A DNA stretch of 64,000 bases, from positions 2,127,891-2,191,890 of the forward strand of contig AP025055.1 of NCBI GenBank assembly GCA_036186865.1, in the 5' to 3' direction. Position numbers and translations under genes: made by a program. Source of the DNA: Eustoma russellianum. Taxonomy: Eukaryota > Streptophyta > Magnoliopsida > Gentianales > Gentianaceae. Under the pieces are notes generated by a model. The model saw only the letters and a list, made by a program, of their open reading frames with translations. It was not told the DNA's origin and made no database searches. Below, piece after piece: positions 46,775 through 59,900 of the stretch (positions are counted from its first letter, which is position 1; every line of letters starts with the position of its first letter).

Positions 46775-47500
46775 CTGTAATCATAAGAGTGTACAGCGTG
46801 CGTTTGTGTAAACTGACGAAATGTAAGCAAACCCGAGGCGAGTCTAACGACTCTGTCCTTAAGACGATTTGCTCCGGTACAAAGTGCCCAACCAGAATAC
46901 ACAGCAAACGTCTCCCATGATACAACGGCTACAGTTCATACGAAGTGGCACACCAACGTAAAGAACTCGACGAACCTGTAAGGTTCTCTGATTTCTCGAA
47001 CGCAATGAATGCAAGAAAACGTTTTATGAAAACCAGAAGTAGAAGAAGAAGAAGCTGCGTACGCCTTTAGATTTTCGAAATCTCTATCTAAAACGTTTCA
47101 ACATGAAAGGAATTTATAGAGAGGAAGAAGTTACTGGAAGTTATCAGATGATTGGATGCGTACCGTTAGATCAATCAGTTTTGATCTGTACCGTTAGATT
47201 GGAAGAAACCGCCCCACTACTGCAATAACCACCGAGTAGTTATTGGTAGTGGAAGAAACCGCCAAATAACTTCCAATGTTACTCCAACTTTGAGCATTAA
47301 TTTTTCATTCACCCGGTATCAGAATCGAGTGATTCAACAACCTAAATTCATCTACGCGTTACATAGATAATTTAGGAATTTTTTAGTTTTCGTTTTTGAT
47401 TAACGAATACTAATCGTAATTAAGCCCAAAGTATGGTGTTTGACAAAATCCACTTGCCATCCAAAATTTTCCGACTCCCACAACTAACTTTTCTCCAACA
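46775..47500 (-). repeat. 3' LTR of the second copia element (damaged end, one hairpin unit)
   Basis: About 726 bp, with a single hairpin unit at 47214-47252 and missing roughly the last 6-9 bp of the LTR. Confidence 0.88.
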
Positions 47501-48046
47501 ATCCCCCACATGAATGGAAATTAATGCAAATGTGAATGCAGACTCTATCGAGAAATCAGATAAGGATATGTTGCCTCAGAAGAGGTAGCTTCTGGCTTTG
47601 AACCTTTCTTAGTGATGTACCATCGGATCCACTCGGCTGGGTAGTGAACTAATGTCTTGAACTATCAGCCTTTAGTGTGAACCTAGACAATGATACTCAC
47701 ACAACATTTCCTCTAACACCCCTTTTTGGTTCTCATGGTTGTGTTCATTTTGGCCATGAACAACCTGGTTTCAGAAAGTTTATTAGAGAATTCTTGCCTC
47801 TCAGAATTCTCATAGAAGCGGCCCCACTTCACACTTACATAGGTGATTCCTATCAAGAGTATTCTGCCATACTCCACTTGACGTATCAAGATATAGGACA
47901 TCATTAAAAGCCTTAGCTTACCATGAAATTTCTGCAGACAGCACTTTTATTAGACGGAATGAGTAAGTGCTAACTGAACCTTCATAACTTAGTTGTCCCA
48001 TTGAACCAAGATTCTGGGATCTCCAGTCAACAAGGTTGGGTTACCA

Positions 48047-51000
48047 TTACAAAGACTCATGCATTATGGGCTTCAGTCCCATTCCGTTTGTCAATCTTGA
48101 CATCTGATCTATAGGCAAGCCTTTTGTAAGCGGATCCGCAAGATTCTCCATTGATTTTATATAATCTATGGAAATCACGCCATTAGAGATCAACTGTTTA
48201 ATGGTATTATGTCTTCGACGTATGTGTCGTGACTTACCATTATAGATGCTGCTTTGAGCACGTCCTATAGCTGACTGACTATCACAGTGTATGCTAATAG
48301 GAGCAACTGGCTTAGGCCAGCACGGAATATCTTCCAGAAAATTCCGAAGCCACTCAGCCTCTTCCCCAGCTTTGTCCAATGCTATGAACTCAGCTTCCAT
48401 AGTGGACCGAGCTATACAGGTTTGTTTCGTGGATTTCCACGACACAGCAGCACCACCAATAGTGAACACGTACCCACTGGTGGACTTCGAGTCCTTACTA
48501 TCTGATATCCAATTCGCATCACAGTATCCTTCCAACACTGCTGGATATCTCGTATAATGTAATCCAAGATACATTGTGTATTTCAGATACCTCATCACTC
48601 TGTTAAGAGCTTTCCAATGATCATCACTTGGATTACTGGTAAACCTGCTCAACTTGTTTACCGAACACGCTAAGTCTGGTCTTGTACAATTCGTTATGTA
48701 CATCAGACTCCCGATCACCTGAGAGTATTTTAGTTGAGCTACCGGTTCGCCTCGATTTTTCCTTAAGTGCATACTTAAGTCAAGCGGGGTCTTTACCGGT
48801 TTCACATCATCCATATTGAACCGTTTCAGGACTGATTCAATATAGTGTGTTTGTGACAGTATGAGTCCCTCAGTCACCCTAGAAATCTTAATTCCTAGAA
48901 TAACATTGGCAACTCCCATGTCCTTCATATCAAAGTTCCTCGTCAACATCTTCTTTGTGTTTAAGATTATGTCCCGAGTACTTCCCATGATTAGCATGTC
49001 ATCTACATAGAGACACACTATCACATAAGCATTCTGTGTGCTCTTAATGTAGACACACTTGTCACACTCGTTGATCTTGAAACCATTAGCTAACATAGCT
49101 TGATCAAACTTCAAGTGCCACTGCTTAGGCGCTTGTTTAAGTCCGTACAAGGACTTAACGAGTCTACAAACCTTAGACTCTTGTCCTGGAACCACAAACC
49201 CTTCGGGTTGTTCCATATAAATTTCTTCATCCAACTCACCATTCAGAAAAGCAGTCTTCACATCCATCTGATGGATTTCCAAGTTATAGACTGCAGCAAT
49301 TGCAACTAGCACCCTTATAGAGATGATCCTAGTTACTGGTGAGTAGGTGTCAAAAAAGTCAAAGCCTTCCTTTTGTCGATAGCCTTTAACTACCAACCTG
49401 GCTTTATACTTTTCAATAGACCCATCCTCTTTCAGTTTCTTCTTGAAAACCCACTTACAACCAAGTGGTTTACTTCCAGGTGGAAGATCAACCAACTCCC
49501 AAGTGTGGTTTTGAAGAATTGAGTCTATCTCACTGTTAATTGCCTCTTTCCAGAATGGAGCTTCTGGAGTTGACATAGCCTCGGAAAAATTCCTCAGCTC
49601 ATTTTCTACCATATAGGTTAGAAAATCCGGTCCAAACGAAGTTGGCATTCTGGCACGCTTGCTTTGACGAAGCTCCTCATCTCCTTGAGGAGTCGCCTCA
49701 CGCATTCGCTTACCAAATCTTGTTTCTTCTTGAATTTTGTCTTTCCTCGGAAAGACATCTTCAAAGAACACTGCATTCCTTGACTCCATGACAATGTTTT
49801 CATGTATGTCAGGAATATCCGACTTGTGCACCAAGAACCGATATGCACTACTGTTAGTTGCATAACCGATAAATATGCAATCAACCGTTTTAGGCCCAAT
49901 TTTCACCTGTCTTGGTTTATGTACAACAATCTTTGCCAGACACCCCCACACTTTCAAGTATTTGTAGCTAGGCTTGTGGCCTTTCCAAAGCTCGTATGGG
50001 GTTACATCCATCTTCTTAGATGGAATTCTGCTTAAAATGACGTTGGCTGAGAGAACTGCTTCCCCCCACAAGTTCTGAGGTAAACCCGAACTTATCAACA
50101 TAGCATTCATCATCTCTTTAAGAGTACGGTTCTTGCGTTCAGCAATACCATTCGATTGAGGTGAATATGGTGCAGTCGTTTGATGAATAATGCCATGTTC
50201 TGAACAGAATTCATTAAACGGTGTATCATATTCGCCACCTCTATCACTACGAATTGTTTTAATTCGTTTGCTAAGTTGATTCTCAACTTCATTTTTATAA
50301 TCCTTGCAAGCATCAAGGGCCTCGTCTTTGCTACTTAGCAAATATACATAACAGTATCGTGTGCAATCGTCGATAAAAGTTACAAAATACTTTTTACCAC
50401 CTCTTGTTTGCACAAACTTTAAATCACACACATCGGTATGAATTAAACTCAAAGGTTCAGTGTTCCTTTCTATTGAAGGAAATGGCGTCTTTGCCATCTT
50501 CGCTTCAACACATATTTGACATTTTCCTTTATTATTAAAGTCCAGTTTGGGCAATAAGTCAAGATCACTCATTCGTTGTATTGACTTGTAATTAACATGT
50601 CCCAAACGAAAATGCCATAAACAAGAAGACTCAAGCATGTAAGCAGAAGAGGAAGCAATTTTATTAGCCTCTGCGGGCAAATCTCTTTTGGGTACAATAG
50701 TGATGACATTCAATTTAAACATCCTATTCGACAAGTACCCCTTCCCCAAATACATGCCACTTTTCGAAAGAATAACTTTATTGGATTCTAACACTAGTCT
50801 AAAACCATGCATGACTAGAAGAGATCCAGATACTAAATTCTTCCGAATATCAGGGACGTGCAGCACATTCTGCAGAGTCAGATGCTTCCCTGATGTGAGC
50901 TTCAGAACAACTTTTCCCTCGCCTTCAATCTTCGAGGAGGCCGAGTTTCCAATGTAAAGTTGCTCATTGTTCCCGGGCTGGTACTCCGTGAACATCTCTC

Positions 51001-52024
51001 TGCTGGAGCAAACATGTCTAGTGGCGCCCGTATCAAGCCACCACTCACGTACGTTCCCCACAGCATTGCACTCTGAGACCACCGCACAGAGATTCAGATC
51101 ATCCAATGCATCGACTATGTTCGCCTTTGCCTTGGATTGCTTCTTCTTGGGCTTTTTGCACTCATTGCTGACATGCCCCTGAATGCCACAGTTGTAGCAT
51201 TTCCCGGTGAACTTCTTGGCGATCTGCTTGCCTTTCTTGTTCACTCCGAGTTGGCTCTTCTTTTTCTTGGCCTCTGCAACATGGGCCTTAGCCTGACCAG
51301 AGCTAGATTGTGGCGCTCTTTCAGATCTACGATTGTCCTCCTCAATGCGGAGTCGAACAATTAGATCTTCCAATGTCATCTCCTTTCTCTTGTGTTTGAG
51401 ATAGCTTCTGAATTCCCTCCACGAAAGAGGTAGCTTCTCAATCACTGCTGCCACGACGAAAGATTCACTGAGCAACATGCCCTCCTCTTCCATCTCGGCA
51501 ACCAACGTCTGAAGTTCCTCAACTTGAGAAACAACAGTGCGAGAATCAGACATTTTGAAATCCAGGAACTTGCCGACAATAAATTTCTTAGTGCCGGCAT
51601 CCTCCGTACGGTATTTCTTTTCCAAAGCCTGCCACAAAGACTTTGCGGTCTTGTACGTACAGTACAAACCATACAAAGAGTTGTCCAAACAACTCAGAAT
51701 ATGGCTCAAACAAACATAATTGTTGAAGTTCCAACCTTCAACAAAACGTTGGTTTTGCATATCCTGGGCTTGGTCCTCCAACGGATCCACCATAGGCGGG
51801 TCCTCAGTCAGGAAATTTGCCAATCCCACAGCAGTCAAGAAGAACAGCATCTTCTGCTGCCAACGTTTAAAGTAACTGCCTCCAAACTTCTCCGGTTTCT
51901 CAACTTATCCAACAACCGGAACAGGAGCAGGAATGGCAGTGGGTGCAACTGGAACAGCAGTGTTCACTTCCTCGGACGGACCAAGGTGCACGCCATTGAA
52001 GGAGTTCGAACTTTCGTTCTCCAT
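48047..52024 (-). pseudogene. Copia Gag-Pol polyprotein with one early nonsense codon
   Basis: From the family start codon at 52024 the frame is open to 48047 except for one TAA at 51907-51905 (codon 40), where the sibling copy has CAA. After it, 1,267 residues read through without a break. In order: Gag (YGLYCTYKTAKSLWQALEKKY), zinc knuckle CYNCGIQGHVSNEC, protease LDTGA, LWHFRLGHVN, integrase with FVTFIDDCTRYCYVYLL and SDRGGEYD, RT with MDVKTAFLNG and YVDDM, and RNase H with YCDANW. It is annotated as a pseudogene because of the nonsense codon; a downstream start would remove only the extreme Gag N-terminus. Confidence 0.9.
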
Positions 52025-52142
52025 TTCAGATTCTGTAAGACCAATACAGAAACAAAACACAGAGCCGATTAGTTTCGTACAATAGAAACTGCGATCGCAA
52101 AACGAAACAGATTACAGTATATAAATCAAATCGTCTTAAGAA

Positions 52143-52980
52143 TGTTAAAAACTGTAATCATAAGAGTGTACAGCGTGCGTTTGTGTAAACTGACGAAATG
52201 TAAGCAAACCCGAGGCGAGTCTAACGACTCTGTCCTTAAGACGATTTGCTCCGGTACAAAGTGCCCAACCAGAATACACAGCAAACGTCTCCCAGGATAC
52301 AACGGCTACAGTTCATACGAAGTGGCACACCAACGTAAAGAACTCGACGAACCTGTAAGGTTCTCTGATTTCTCGAACGCAATGAATGCAAGAAAACGTT
52401 TTATGAAAACCAGAAGTAGAAGAAGAAGAAGAAGCTGCGTACGCCTTTAGATTTTCGAAATCTCTATCTAAAACGTTTCAACATGAAAGGAATTTATAGA
52501 GAGGAAGAAGTTACTGGAAGTTATCAGATGATTGGATGCGTACCGTTAGATCAATCAGTTTTGATCTGTACCGTTAGATTGGAAGAAACCGCCCCACTAC
52601 TGCAATAACCACCGAGTAGTTATTGGTAGTGGAAAAAACCGCCCCACTACTGCAATAACCACCGAGTAGTTATTGGTAGTGGAAGAAACCGCCCCACTAC
52701 TGCAATAACCACCGAATAGTTATTGGTAGTGGAAGAAACCGCCAAATAACTTCCAATGTTACTCCAACTTTGAGCATTAATTTTTCATTCACCCGGTATC
52801 AGAATCGAGTGATTCAACAACCTAAATTCATCTACGCGTTACATAGATAATTTAGGAATTTTTTAGTTTTCGTTTTTGATTAACGAATACTAATCGTAAT
52901 TAAGCCCAAAATATGGTGTTTGACAAAATCCACTTGCCATCCAAAATTTTCCGACTCCCACAACTAACTTTTCTCCAACA
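52143..52980 (-). repeat. 5' LTR of the second copia element (three hairpin units)
   Basis: 838 bp, carrying three 50-bp hairpin units at about 52594-52734. This accounts for its extra length over the 784-bp LTRs. Confidence 0.9.
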
Positions 52981-53144
52981 GTTTTCACGACAACATAGCA
53001 CCTGAAGTTATTATTATAATTTGTAATGACATTTTAAGCATAAACTTGATACTGTTTAGTAAAAGCAATTAACACTATACTACTTTATATATTGGGGCCC
53101 AAGCCATATAATTGATAGAACAGAGTTACTATTTAGTTTAATCC

Positions 53145-53392
53145 AGGACATAGTTCAGTTGATACTTGTTTTGAGATTTGCTCTAAGAGGTTAAAAGTTC
53201 GATTTCAGAGACACGCACAGTGTAGCTGTTATATTGCTGCTCTGATTTGGGGCGGGCACCTTGAATGAGTCATTGCGTAAGTTCTCACTCAATCTAAAAA
53301 GCTGTTAGGCTTCCGATTTGCATCCTATGTTTCTTGAGGTTGGAACGGTGTACTCGCTCGCCTTTCGCTCAAAGGTTTTTTTTTTTGTTTTT
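53145..53392 (+). repeat. tRNA-like SINE, same family as 34165
   Basis: The head CATAGTTCAGTTGATAC and box B-like AAAGTTCGATTTC are followed by AGACACGCACAGTGT and the rest of the shared body. It ends in a T run at about 53379-53392. Confidence 0.65.
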
Positions 53393-54729
53393 TAAAGTGG
53401 GTTATTCTGTAGTTTGAGGGACGTGATGCAATTACGTTACGTGGTTCTTAAACTTTTCTTTTGCTTTTGGAATATACGACTGTCACTGTATCCCTTTTTT
53501 AGACATTGACTATGACTTATTATGTTTCCTTTTCTTTGTTCTTTTTAATGGAATACACGCTATCGCTATCAAACTTAAAAACCCTAGCCTGAACGGGTAA
53601 ATTTTGGGTGATGATGACAGAGCAGAACGCGATAGACACGTCCAATATAAGTCTGACACGTGACACTGTAACAGGTTTCAATTTCTTTTTTACTTTTTAC
53701 AGGAGAACATGTGTCAGGTCCCTATTAGACACGTCTGGCACGTCCCTCCTCTGTCAGCGTCACTGAATCTCGTCGCAGCCTGAACATCCATTCTTTTGGT
53801 TCCAAGATTTTAACTCAAAAAACTGGATCTATAATTTAAACTTGGAGTGAACGAACCACCTTGATAAAGAATAGGTCGGCTAGTAAGCTAACTGTAAGTC
53901 TATGAATGACGGATTCGGATTTTCATATGGATCAAAGATTGATTCAAAAAAAGAAAAATGTCGTCAAAATCTTGCACATATATAATTTGTTGCAGAACTA
54001 ACTTTCTAAAAACCTGAGCAAGTTGTACAACGTTAGATGTCCTGGAGCTATTTTTATAAAGAAAACCCTCTAACGCTCAAGTCAATTATAAGTTTTACCA
54101 TGTTTGTATGCTGGAATAATAGAGGGTATGTCTCATTTTTTGGTGTGGTAGCTGTAATTTTTTTGCTTAATAGACTGAGAAGGTATGCGAGAGTGTCACG
54201 TGTCCTTTCCTGCTGACAAACTGCTTCTGTATGATCGTCAAGTGGTGCAATGTGTCACATCACATGGCTAGATTGCCATTGACATGTGTCTATTTGGGAG
54301 CTGTCTGGTTGGCTAAGCCGAGTAGGAACACCTCAGAACCTGAAAGTGTAGCTGAGTAGCGAAGTTGAGGCACCGAGTCCATGGCCGAACTGCAACGAGT
54401 GGCTGAGGTACACACCTATGCCGAGGTGATAGATGACCAAATTGACCATGTTTGACTCTGTCCGGGTGGGTCTCAATAATAGTGACCTAACACCTGAGCT
54501 AACGTTAAGAGGGTGTCTTGCGTCCTCTAGGCTACGCCAATTGAGTATGTGGTTAGACTCAAGTAGCTGACGTGTGTCTAAGGAGGCATGTACTTTTATT
54601 AAGTTAAATACTGTTGACTTTAAAGACTGATATAACCACATTTGCGGTTATTTTAGATGATAATTTTGTGTTCATCAATGAACATTAATACATTATGTGT
54701 GCTTGGGATTGACTTCTTTTTGAAGTTTG

Positions 54730-54730
<1 letters not shown>
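53393..54730. other. Intergenic stretch with possible old LTR fragment
   Basis: No gene recognised. The part from about 54180 to 54560 has LTR-like composition (GCCGAGGTGATAGATGACC, GGGTGGGTCTCAATA) but no partner in the window. The region 53620-53770 repeats GACACGT several times. Confidence 0.3.

Positions 54731-54811
<81 letters not shown>
54731..54811. repeat. Compound microsatellite (CATA)n(TA)n
   Basis: About five CATA units pass directly into an uninterrupted TA run of nearly 60 bp. Confidence 0.95.
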
Positions 54812-54815
<4 letters not shown>

Positions 54816-54951
54816 TGGACATGCACGACGTTATAGCAGACAAAAGCAATAGTACATATGGCGCATTATTTTATGGGGTTCATCATCTTTCTCGAGTCAC
54901 GATGATTGATCACATGCTTTTACATTTCAATATTACTATGAGAATTAAGAT

Positions 54952-55178
54952 GGTGTTTGGAATGTATTGGAATTGAAATGAGTATCGAATTTGGGCGGCC
55001 AGAAAAATGGCTGGAAATATTTTTCTGGTCGGCGTCGTTGGCTGGCCATACACCTCATTCCCCCATATTGATAGACAAGTGGGCTATTATATCAAAAAAA
55101 CGATATCCATTATCAAATACTTAGATATCAAAGTGATACCCATACCCCAAATTCCCCAAACAAACAACTCCTAAGTCA
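54952..55178. mobile_element. MITE-like repeat, copy of the inner element at 36726
   Basis: Begins GGTGTTTGGAATGTATTGGA and ends CCCCAAACAAACAACTCC. It shares GAAATGAGTATCGAAT and TTGATAGACAAG with the copy at 36726-37005. Confidence 0.55.
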
Positions 55179-55230
55179 TCGGAAAGTGAAAATAAAATAG
55201 GAAAAAAAATCATACTTTAGTGACAAATAA

Positions 55231-55415
55231 GGGATGGGATCACCTCACCCACTTTTCTCTCACCCCACACGTCACCGCGCGACACGTGGCAGCAGGAGTG
55301 GGTGGTGAGGCTAGATGAGGGTGACCCGTATCTAGTCTCACCACCCACCCTCTGCTGCCACGTGTCGCGCCGTGATGCATGGGGTGAGAGATTTGGGGTG
55401 AGGAGATCCTAACCC
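55231..55415. mobile_element. Mutator-type MITE (185 bp, TSD GACAAATAA)
   Basis: Termini are GGGATGGGATC and GATCCTAACCC; a perfect 9-bp TSD, GACAAATAA, is at 55222-55230 and 55416-55424. The interior is a near-perfect palindrome around GGCTAGATGAGG. CACGTGGC occurs at 55283-55290 and inverted at 55357-55364. Confidence 0.88.
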
Positions 55416-55574
55416 GACAAATAACGAGGTATCAATTTAGAAGTACTCTATCAGGAAAAAAAAATAGAAGTACCACAACTTACTCTTATGATATATCTCA
55501 ACAATCTAGGAGCCTCAGATTATGTTCAACTTTCATTTTGTTAAATAGTTGAGACTACTGAATTATTTGAGATA

Positions 55575-55672
55575 GAGGTATTGTTTGTGTACCTCTCACC
55601 ATTCTCAGACATTAACGATAGCTTTTGTTGTCGTTGGGATGTACTGAATATGTGTTGTTGTTGTAGTTGAGA
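55575..55672 (+). repeat. SINE/RTE-type 3' end, TTG tail
   Basis: Matches the 16233-16374 module (GAGGTATTGTTTGTGTACC, ATTAACGATAGC, GTCGTTGGGATGTACTG) and ends GTTGTTGTTG. Confidence 0.6.
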
Positions 55673-56036
55673 CCCACCCGGATACCTTAAATATAATTAA
55701 TAAGTCGTTTATTCATCAAATCTATGCGAAATAACAAGAAATTTTAGGATGTGATAACAATGCGATTGTTGAAAAGATTAATGATGATATTAAAAAAAAG
55801 AAGATATTAGTGATAAATATGTGTTTTGGAAATTTTAACTGTTACAAAATGTTAGAAAATACTTGATATTGTTAATAAGTCGTTAATTATGTTAGGTTAA
55901 AGTATTTATTTTAAAAAAAAAGTAAAAATCAATGCTTCTAAAATAACCAGACACTAGCATTTAAATCTAACAGCTACTATTAGCTAAAATTGTATTAATA
56001 TTCTTAAAGCATTTTATGCCTTTTCAAAAAGTTCAC

Positions 56037-56275
56037 TACAACAATAACAATATTAATCCATTACCTAAAAGCTCCCACTTATAGCGAGGTATGAGATGAT
56101 GTATGCAATTATTAGTTATATATTAGAAACATACAGAGGTTGTTTCTCGATGACCCATAATACAAATTACGTCAAATTGTGTCGATCAACTGCTATTTCA
56201 CAGTATAATAAATACGACTAATTTAATGAATCATTTTGATTTATTGTATAATATTTTAGAGTTTAGGAAGATTGG
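56037..56275 (-). repeat. (TTG)n-tailed SINE/RTE-type repeat
   Basis: Diverged family copy. The plus strand starts CTACAACAATAACAATATTAATCC and later has GAGGTTGTTTCTCGATGACCC. Confidence 0.6.
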
Positions 56276-56982
56276 CATTGAATTTTTTTCCTTCAAAAAG
56301 TTCACTATATTCATAAAAAAGATATTGATCGAATATAGTACTACGTCATTTAGACAAATCTTTCCCAAAACAAGAAAAACGAAAAATAAATAAAATACCC
56401 GAACCATCTCTCTCCTGTAAATGTTACTGAAGCTACGGCTACTTAATCCTTCCTTTTTGGCCTTCAAATTATTGCAAGATTCCAACTTTTTAGTTTCCTT
56501 AAATTCCTCCCAGTAACTATCAAGATCCCTTTTCATTTTCGTTCTGATCTCGTTAATTTTACGCCTACTTGCCATCTTTTCCCATTTCCAATTCATCCTT
56601 GAAACCCTAATTTCCTAAGTTCTAGAACTTGTTGCACCCATCTTAGGTTTTGGAATCTTTGGTGATCTGTCAATCGTATCCCAAGAATAGAAGAAATTGG
56701 AGTTTTTATTGAGCTGGAAAGTGTGTTTCTGGAACTTAAATATTGCATCTTGGATCTCATTTCCGGGATTTCGTTGCTTGTTATAAAATATTATCTCAGT
56801 TCTGCTTATTTTCCGTCGGATCAAGTGTTGGTTGTTGTCGAAATTAATTGATTTGTATCTTATTTAAGTCTAGAAGGCATTAATTGAAGCTCATCTTTGG
56901 AGATTTTTCTGGGTTTCTGAAAAGATTTCTGTTGAGCGTTGTTAGCCACACACAGATTCACACACAGTAAAAGGGATAGAAT
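56276..56982 (+). promoter_or_regulatory. SnRK2 promoter and 5' UTR region
   Basis: Non-coding sequence before the kinase start. A telo-box-like AAACCCTAA lies at 56602-56610 and pyrimidine/GA-rich leader sequence follows. ORFs on the opposite strand here have no family resemblance and look like chance. Confidence 0.4.
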
Positions 56983-59900
56983 ATGGAGAAGTACGAGCTC
57001 GTTAAAGATATAGGGTCTGGAAATTTTGGGGTGGCTAGGCTAATGAGGCACAAGGAGACAAAGGAGCTTGTTGCCATGAAATACATTGAGAGAGGCCACA
57101 AGGTTTGTAAGATGTTATATATGTGGATATGTTGCTTATTTAATGTTTCTATTTCCTTCTACTATGCACATAAACGTTTCAAATAGAGGGGTTATATATC
57201 TTTTGTTGTTTTAATATTTAGTTGTTCAGCAAAGCATGAATTGATTTCTCTGTTAACTGGTTTTTGTCGATGTCTACCTTATCTGTGCTACAGATTGACG
57301 AGAATGTTGCTCGAGAGATCATAAATCATAGATCACTTAAGCATCCAAACATAATTCGGTTCAAAGAGGTGAGCTTTTTCGGTTTGTTTCATAGTATAAA
57401 GCTGCTACTGGCTTCTGAGAGCGAAAAAACGTGATCATATTTTAATGCAGGTGGTGTTGACACCGACGCATCTTGCAATTGTCATGGAGTATGCAGCTGG
57501 TGGAGAGCTATTTGAGAGAATCTGCAATGCTGGAAGGTTCAGTGAGGATGAGGTAGCATACGTTATTTTTTCCCGTGCAGTAGTATATTGGAGACCACTT
57601 CATGTAGCCTATGGCATGTAGAGGGTATAATGATTAAGTGAGAATTTTAGTTACTTGAGATGATATGATAGTTTTGAAAGATGCATATTCTAAAGGTATA
57701 TATTATACATCTGGTATTAGGGAACACACAAGAGAGTAGGATTTAAGCTACGACTAAAAAAACAAAAGAAAACAACAAAAGAAACAAATAAATAAAGAGG
57801 AAGAGAAATGATTGATCCATATAGCTGACCCCAGATATTGGAAAAAGGATTGAATGTTGTTGTTTCAGTAGTATAGTATATTGCCAATTACATCGCTATC
57901 TGCAGTTGAAAGGGAAGAGAGAAAAGAAGAATAAGTCACTGTTGAGAGCAAATTTATTTTTGAAATGCAAGAAACTGGTACATGTTCTCATTGACTGATA
58001 TTCATTCTCTCCACCCTCCACCCAAAAAAAAAAAAAAATTTGCAGGCCAGGTACTTCTTTCAGCAGCTTATTTCTGGAGTGAACTACTGTCATTTCTTGG
58101 TAAATTTGCATACGATCTTCTATGTGGTTAATTTTGTATTGATAGGTCGCAAAATAATCTTTAACAGGTTAAGGTTGAGATCTGCAATATTTTTTCAATT
58201 TTTATAGCACATTTTATTTTATGTGGAACTTATCTAAATAGTTCACTTATCTGCAGCAAATATGCCATAGAGATCTGAAGCTGGAGAATACCCTTTTGGA
58301 TGGAAGCCCTGCACCGCGGCTCAAAATTTGTGACTTTGGTTACTCGAAGGTGTTGATTTTTATTGGAAAGTGTTCTCTTCCAGATCCAAATTTTCTTACC
58401 ATAATTAGTCTAATGCATTCTCTTGGTTTAGTCATCTCTTCTGCACTCAAGGCCCAAATCAACAGTTGGCACTCCAGCTTATATTGCTCCAGAGGTTCTA
58501 GCTAGGAGAGAATATGATGGCAAGGTAAGTGTATTGTAATATATGGCCGAGAATACCAAATATGCGTCTGTAACCCTCACATGGATTTGTCGTTTCCTGT
58601 TCTTTAACTTCATCTTTTTTTCTCGTCTTTCAAAATTTATATTTTTCCAGTTCTACCTATATACACCACTGACTGAACAAATGCAATGAGTTAGAGATAT
58701 ACAACTGTCTTATGTATGAAGTGGTTCATCAATTACTTGAGAAGTGATATTTTCATATACTCTAGCACAAGAAGATGTTTCAAAATTAAATATTCCCCGA
58801 CTCCTCTACCTTTCCTCATTTTGGGCAAGATGAGACCAATGCATTGTTTGAAGTTCTCGTCCCTTTTGGTTTTTTGCTTTCAGATGGCAGATGTGTGGTC
58901 TTGTGGTGTGACTCTCTATGTTATGCTTGTGGGGGCATACCCATTTGAAGACCAAGAAGATCCAAAGAATTTCAGGAAGACCATTCAGGTGGGCTTCTTA
59001 ATTATGGTGCTAGTGATATCAATGCTATTATATGTTATATATTGAAGAACGATGACTATGATTGACTGGTTCTTTTGTTATAGAGAATAATGGCTGTTCA
59101 GTACAAGATACCAGACTACGTGCACATATCTCAAGATTGTAGGCACCTTCTTTCTCGCATATTTGTTGCCAACCCAGCAAGGGTATGCGTTGCTTTATCT
59201 TGCAAGTTTGATTTTGAATTCAGCTGGCTCACCTAATTTTTCTCTTTGTTGCTCATGAAGGACCTACATGTGTTTGCTTGATATGACACCTACTCCCTTA
59301 GTAACCCGTAGCTGTTTTACTCTGCAGAAAAACCGATGTGCCACTTTCCGTTGGCTTCACATAGGATGCTGAGTTTTAGAGTCCATTCGTCTTTTGGTGC
59401 GACTGTGCCCTAAAGGCCTTAGTTGCTGCCAGTGTTAGAGTCCAGCCTGTTGCTAGGAGTCGCATGTTTGTAAAAAAAGTGACAGAATGGTTCTTTGTTT
59501 GATATGAATTCACGCTCCATTAGGAATCTTAGTAGGTGGATTGCCATGTTTCTGGTAGTGGTCAATGAAATCAAAACTTGGAGCTAAACTTGGATAAGTG
59601 GTAAGAAGTCGTCCTTCTGTAACTTAGGGCCATGGGTTAGTTACAAAATAGTGCCTTCTTATGGGAATATGAGTCTAGGTTGCAGGCATTAGGCCAACCG
59701 CCTGAGCATGCTGGCCCTTGTTAGAGCAAATTTTCATTTTTCGCTTTGCAGTTTAAGTTTGAGTCGGTTGTATGGGAGCAACTGTTCTTCTTGCTTAGTT
59801 TTTATGGCCAAACCTTCATAGCTAATTTCATGGTCATTGTTGTATGCAGAGAATTACGTTAAAAGACATAAAAACCCATCCATGGTTCCTGAAGAACTTG

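Larger units (their letters stand above)
46775..52980 (-). mobile_element. Second copy of the TMN-intron copia family, reverse orientation
   Basis: About 6.2 kb, same family as 26035-32219, read right to left. The LTR pair is unequal because of hairpin-unit number. The minus-strand purine tract ATGTGGGGGAT precedes the left LTR. The right boundary, at 52980, is clean. The left outer end is damaged (CCATTAGCTGTAATC instead of TGTTAAAAACTGTAATC), and no TSD can be recognised. The internal coding frame is nearly intact. Confidence 0.92.

Noticed and set aside
54333..54641. 102-codon minus-strand ORF
   Set aside because: Located in LTR-like non-coding sequence; no recognisable domain.
56231..56824. 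Minus-strand ORFs upstream of SnRK2
   Set aside because: They overlap the likely promoter and 5' UTR, have low-complexity Lys/Asn composition and no family resemblance.
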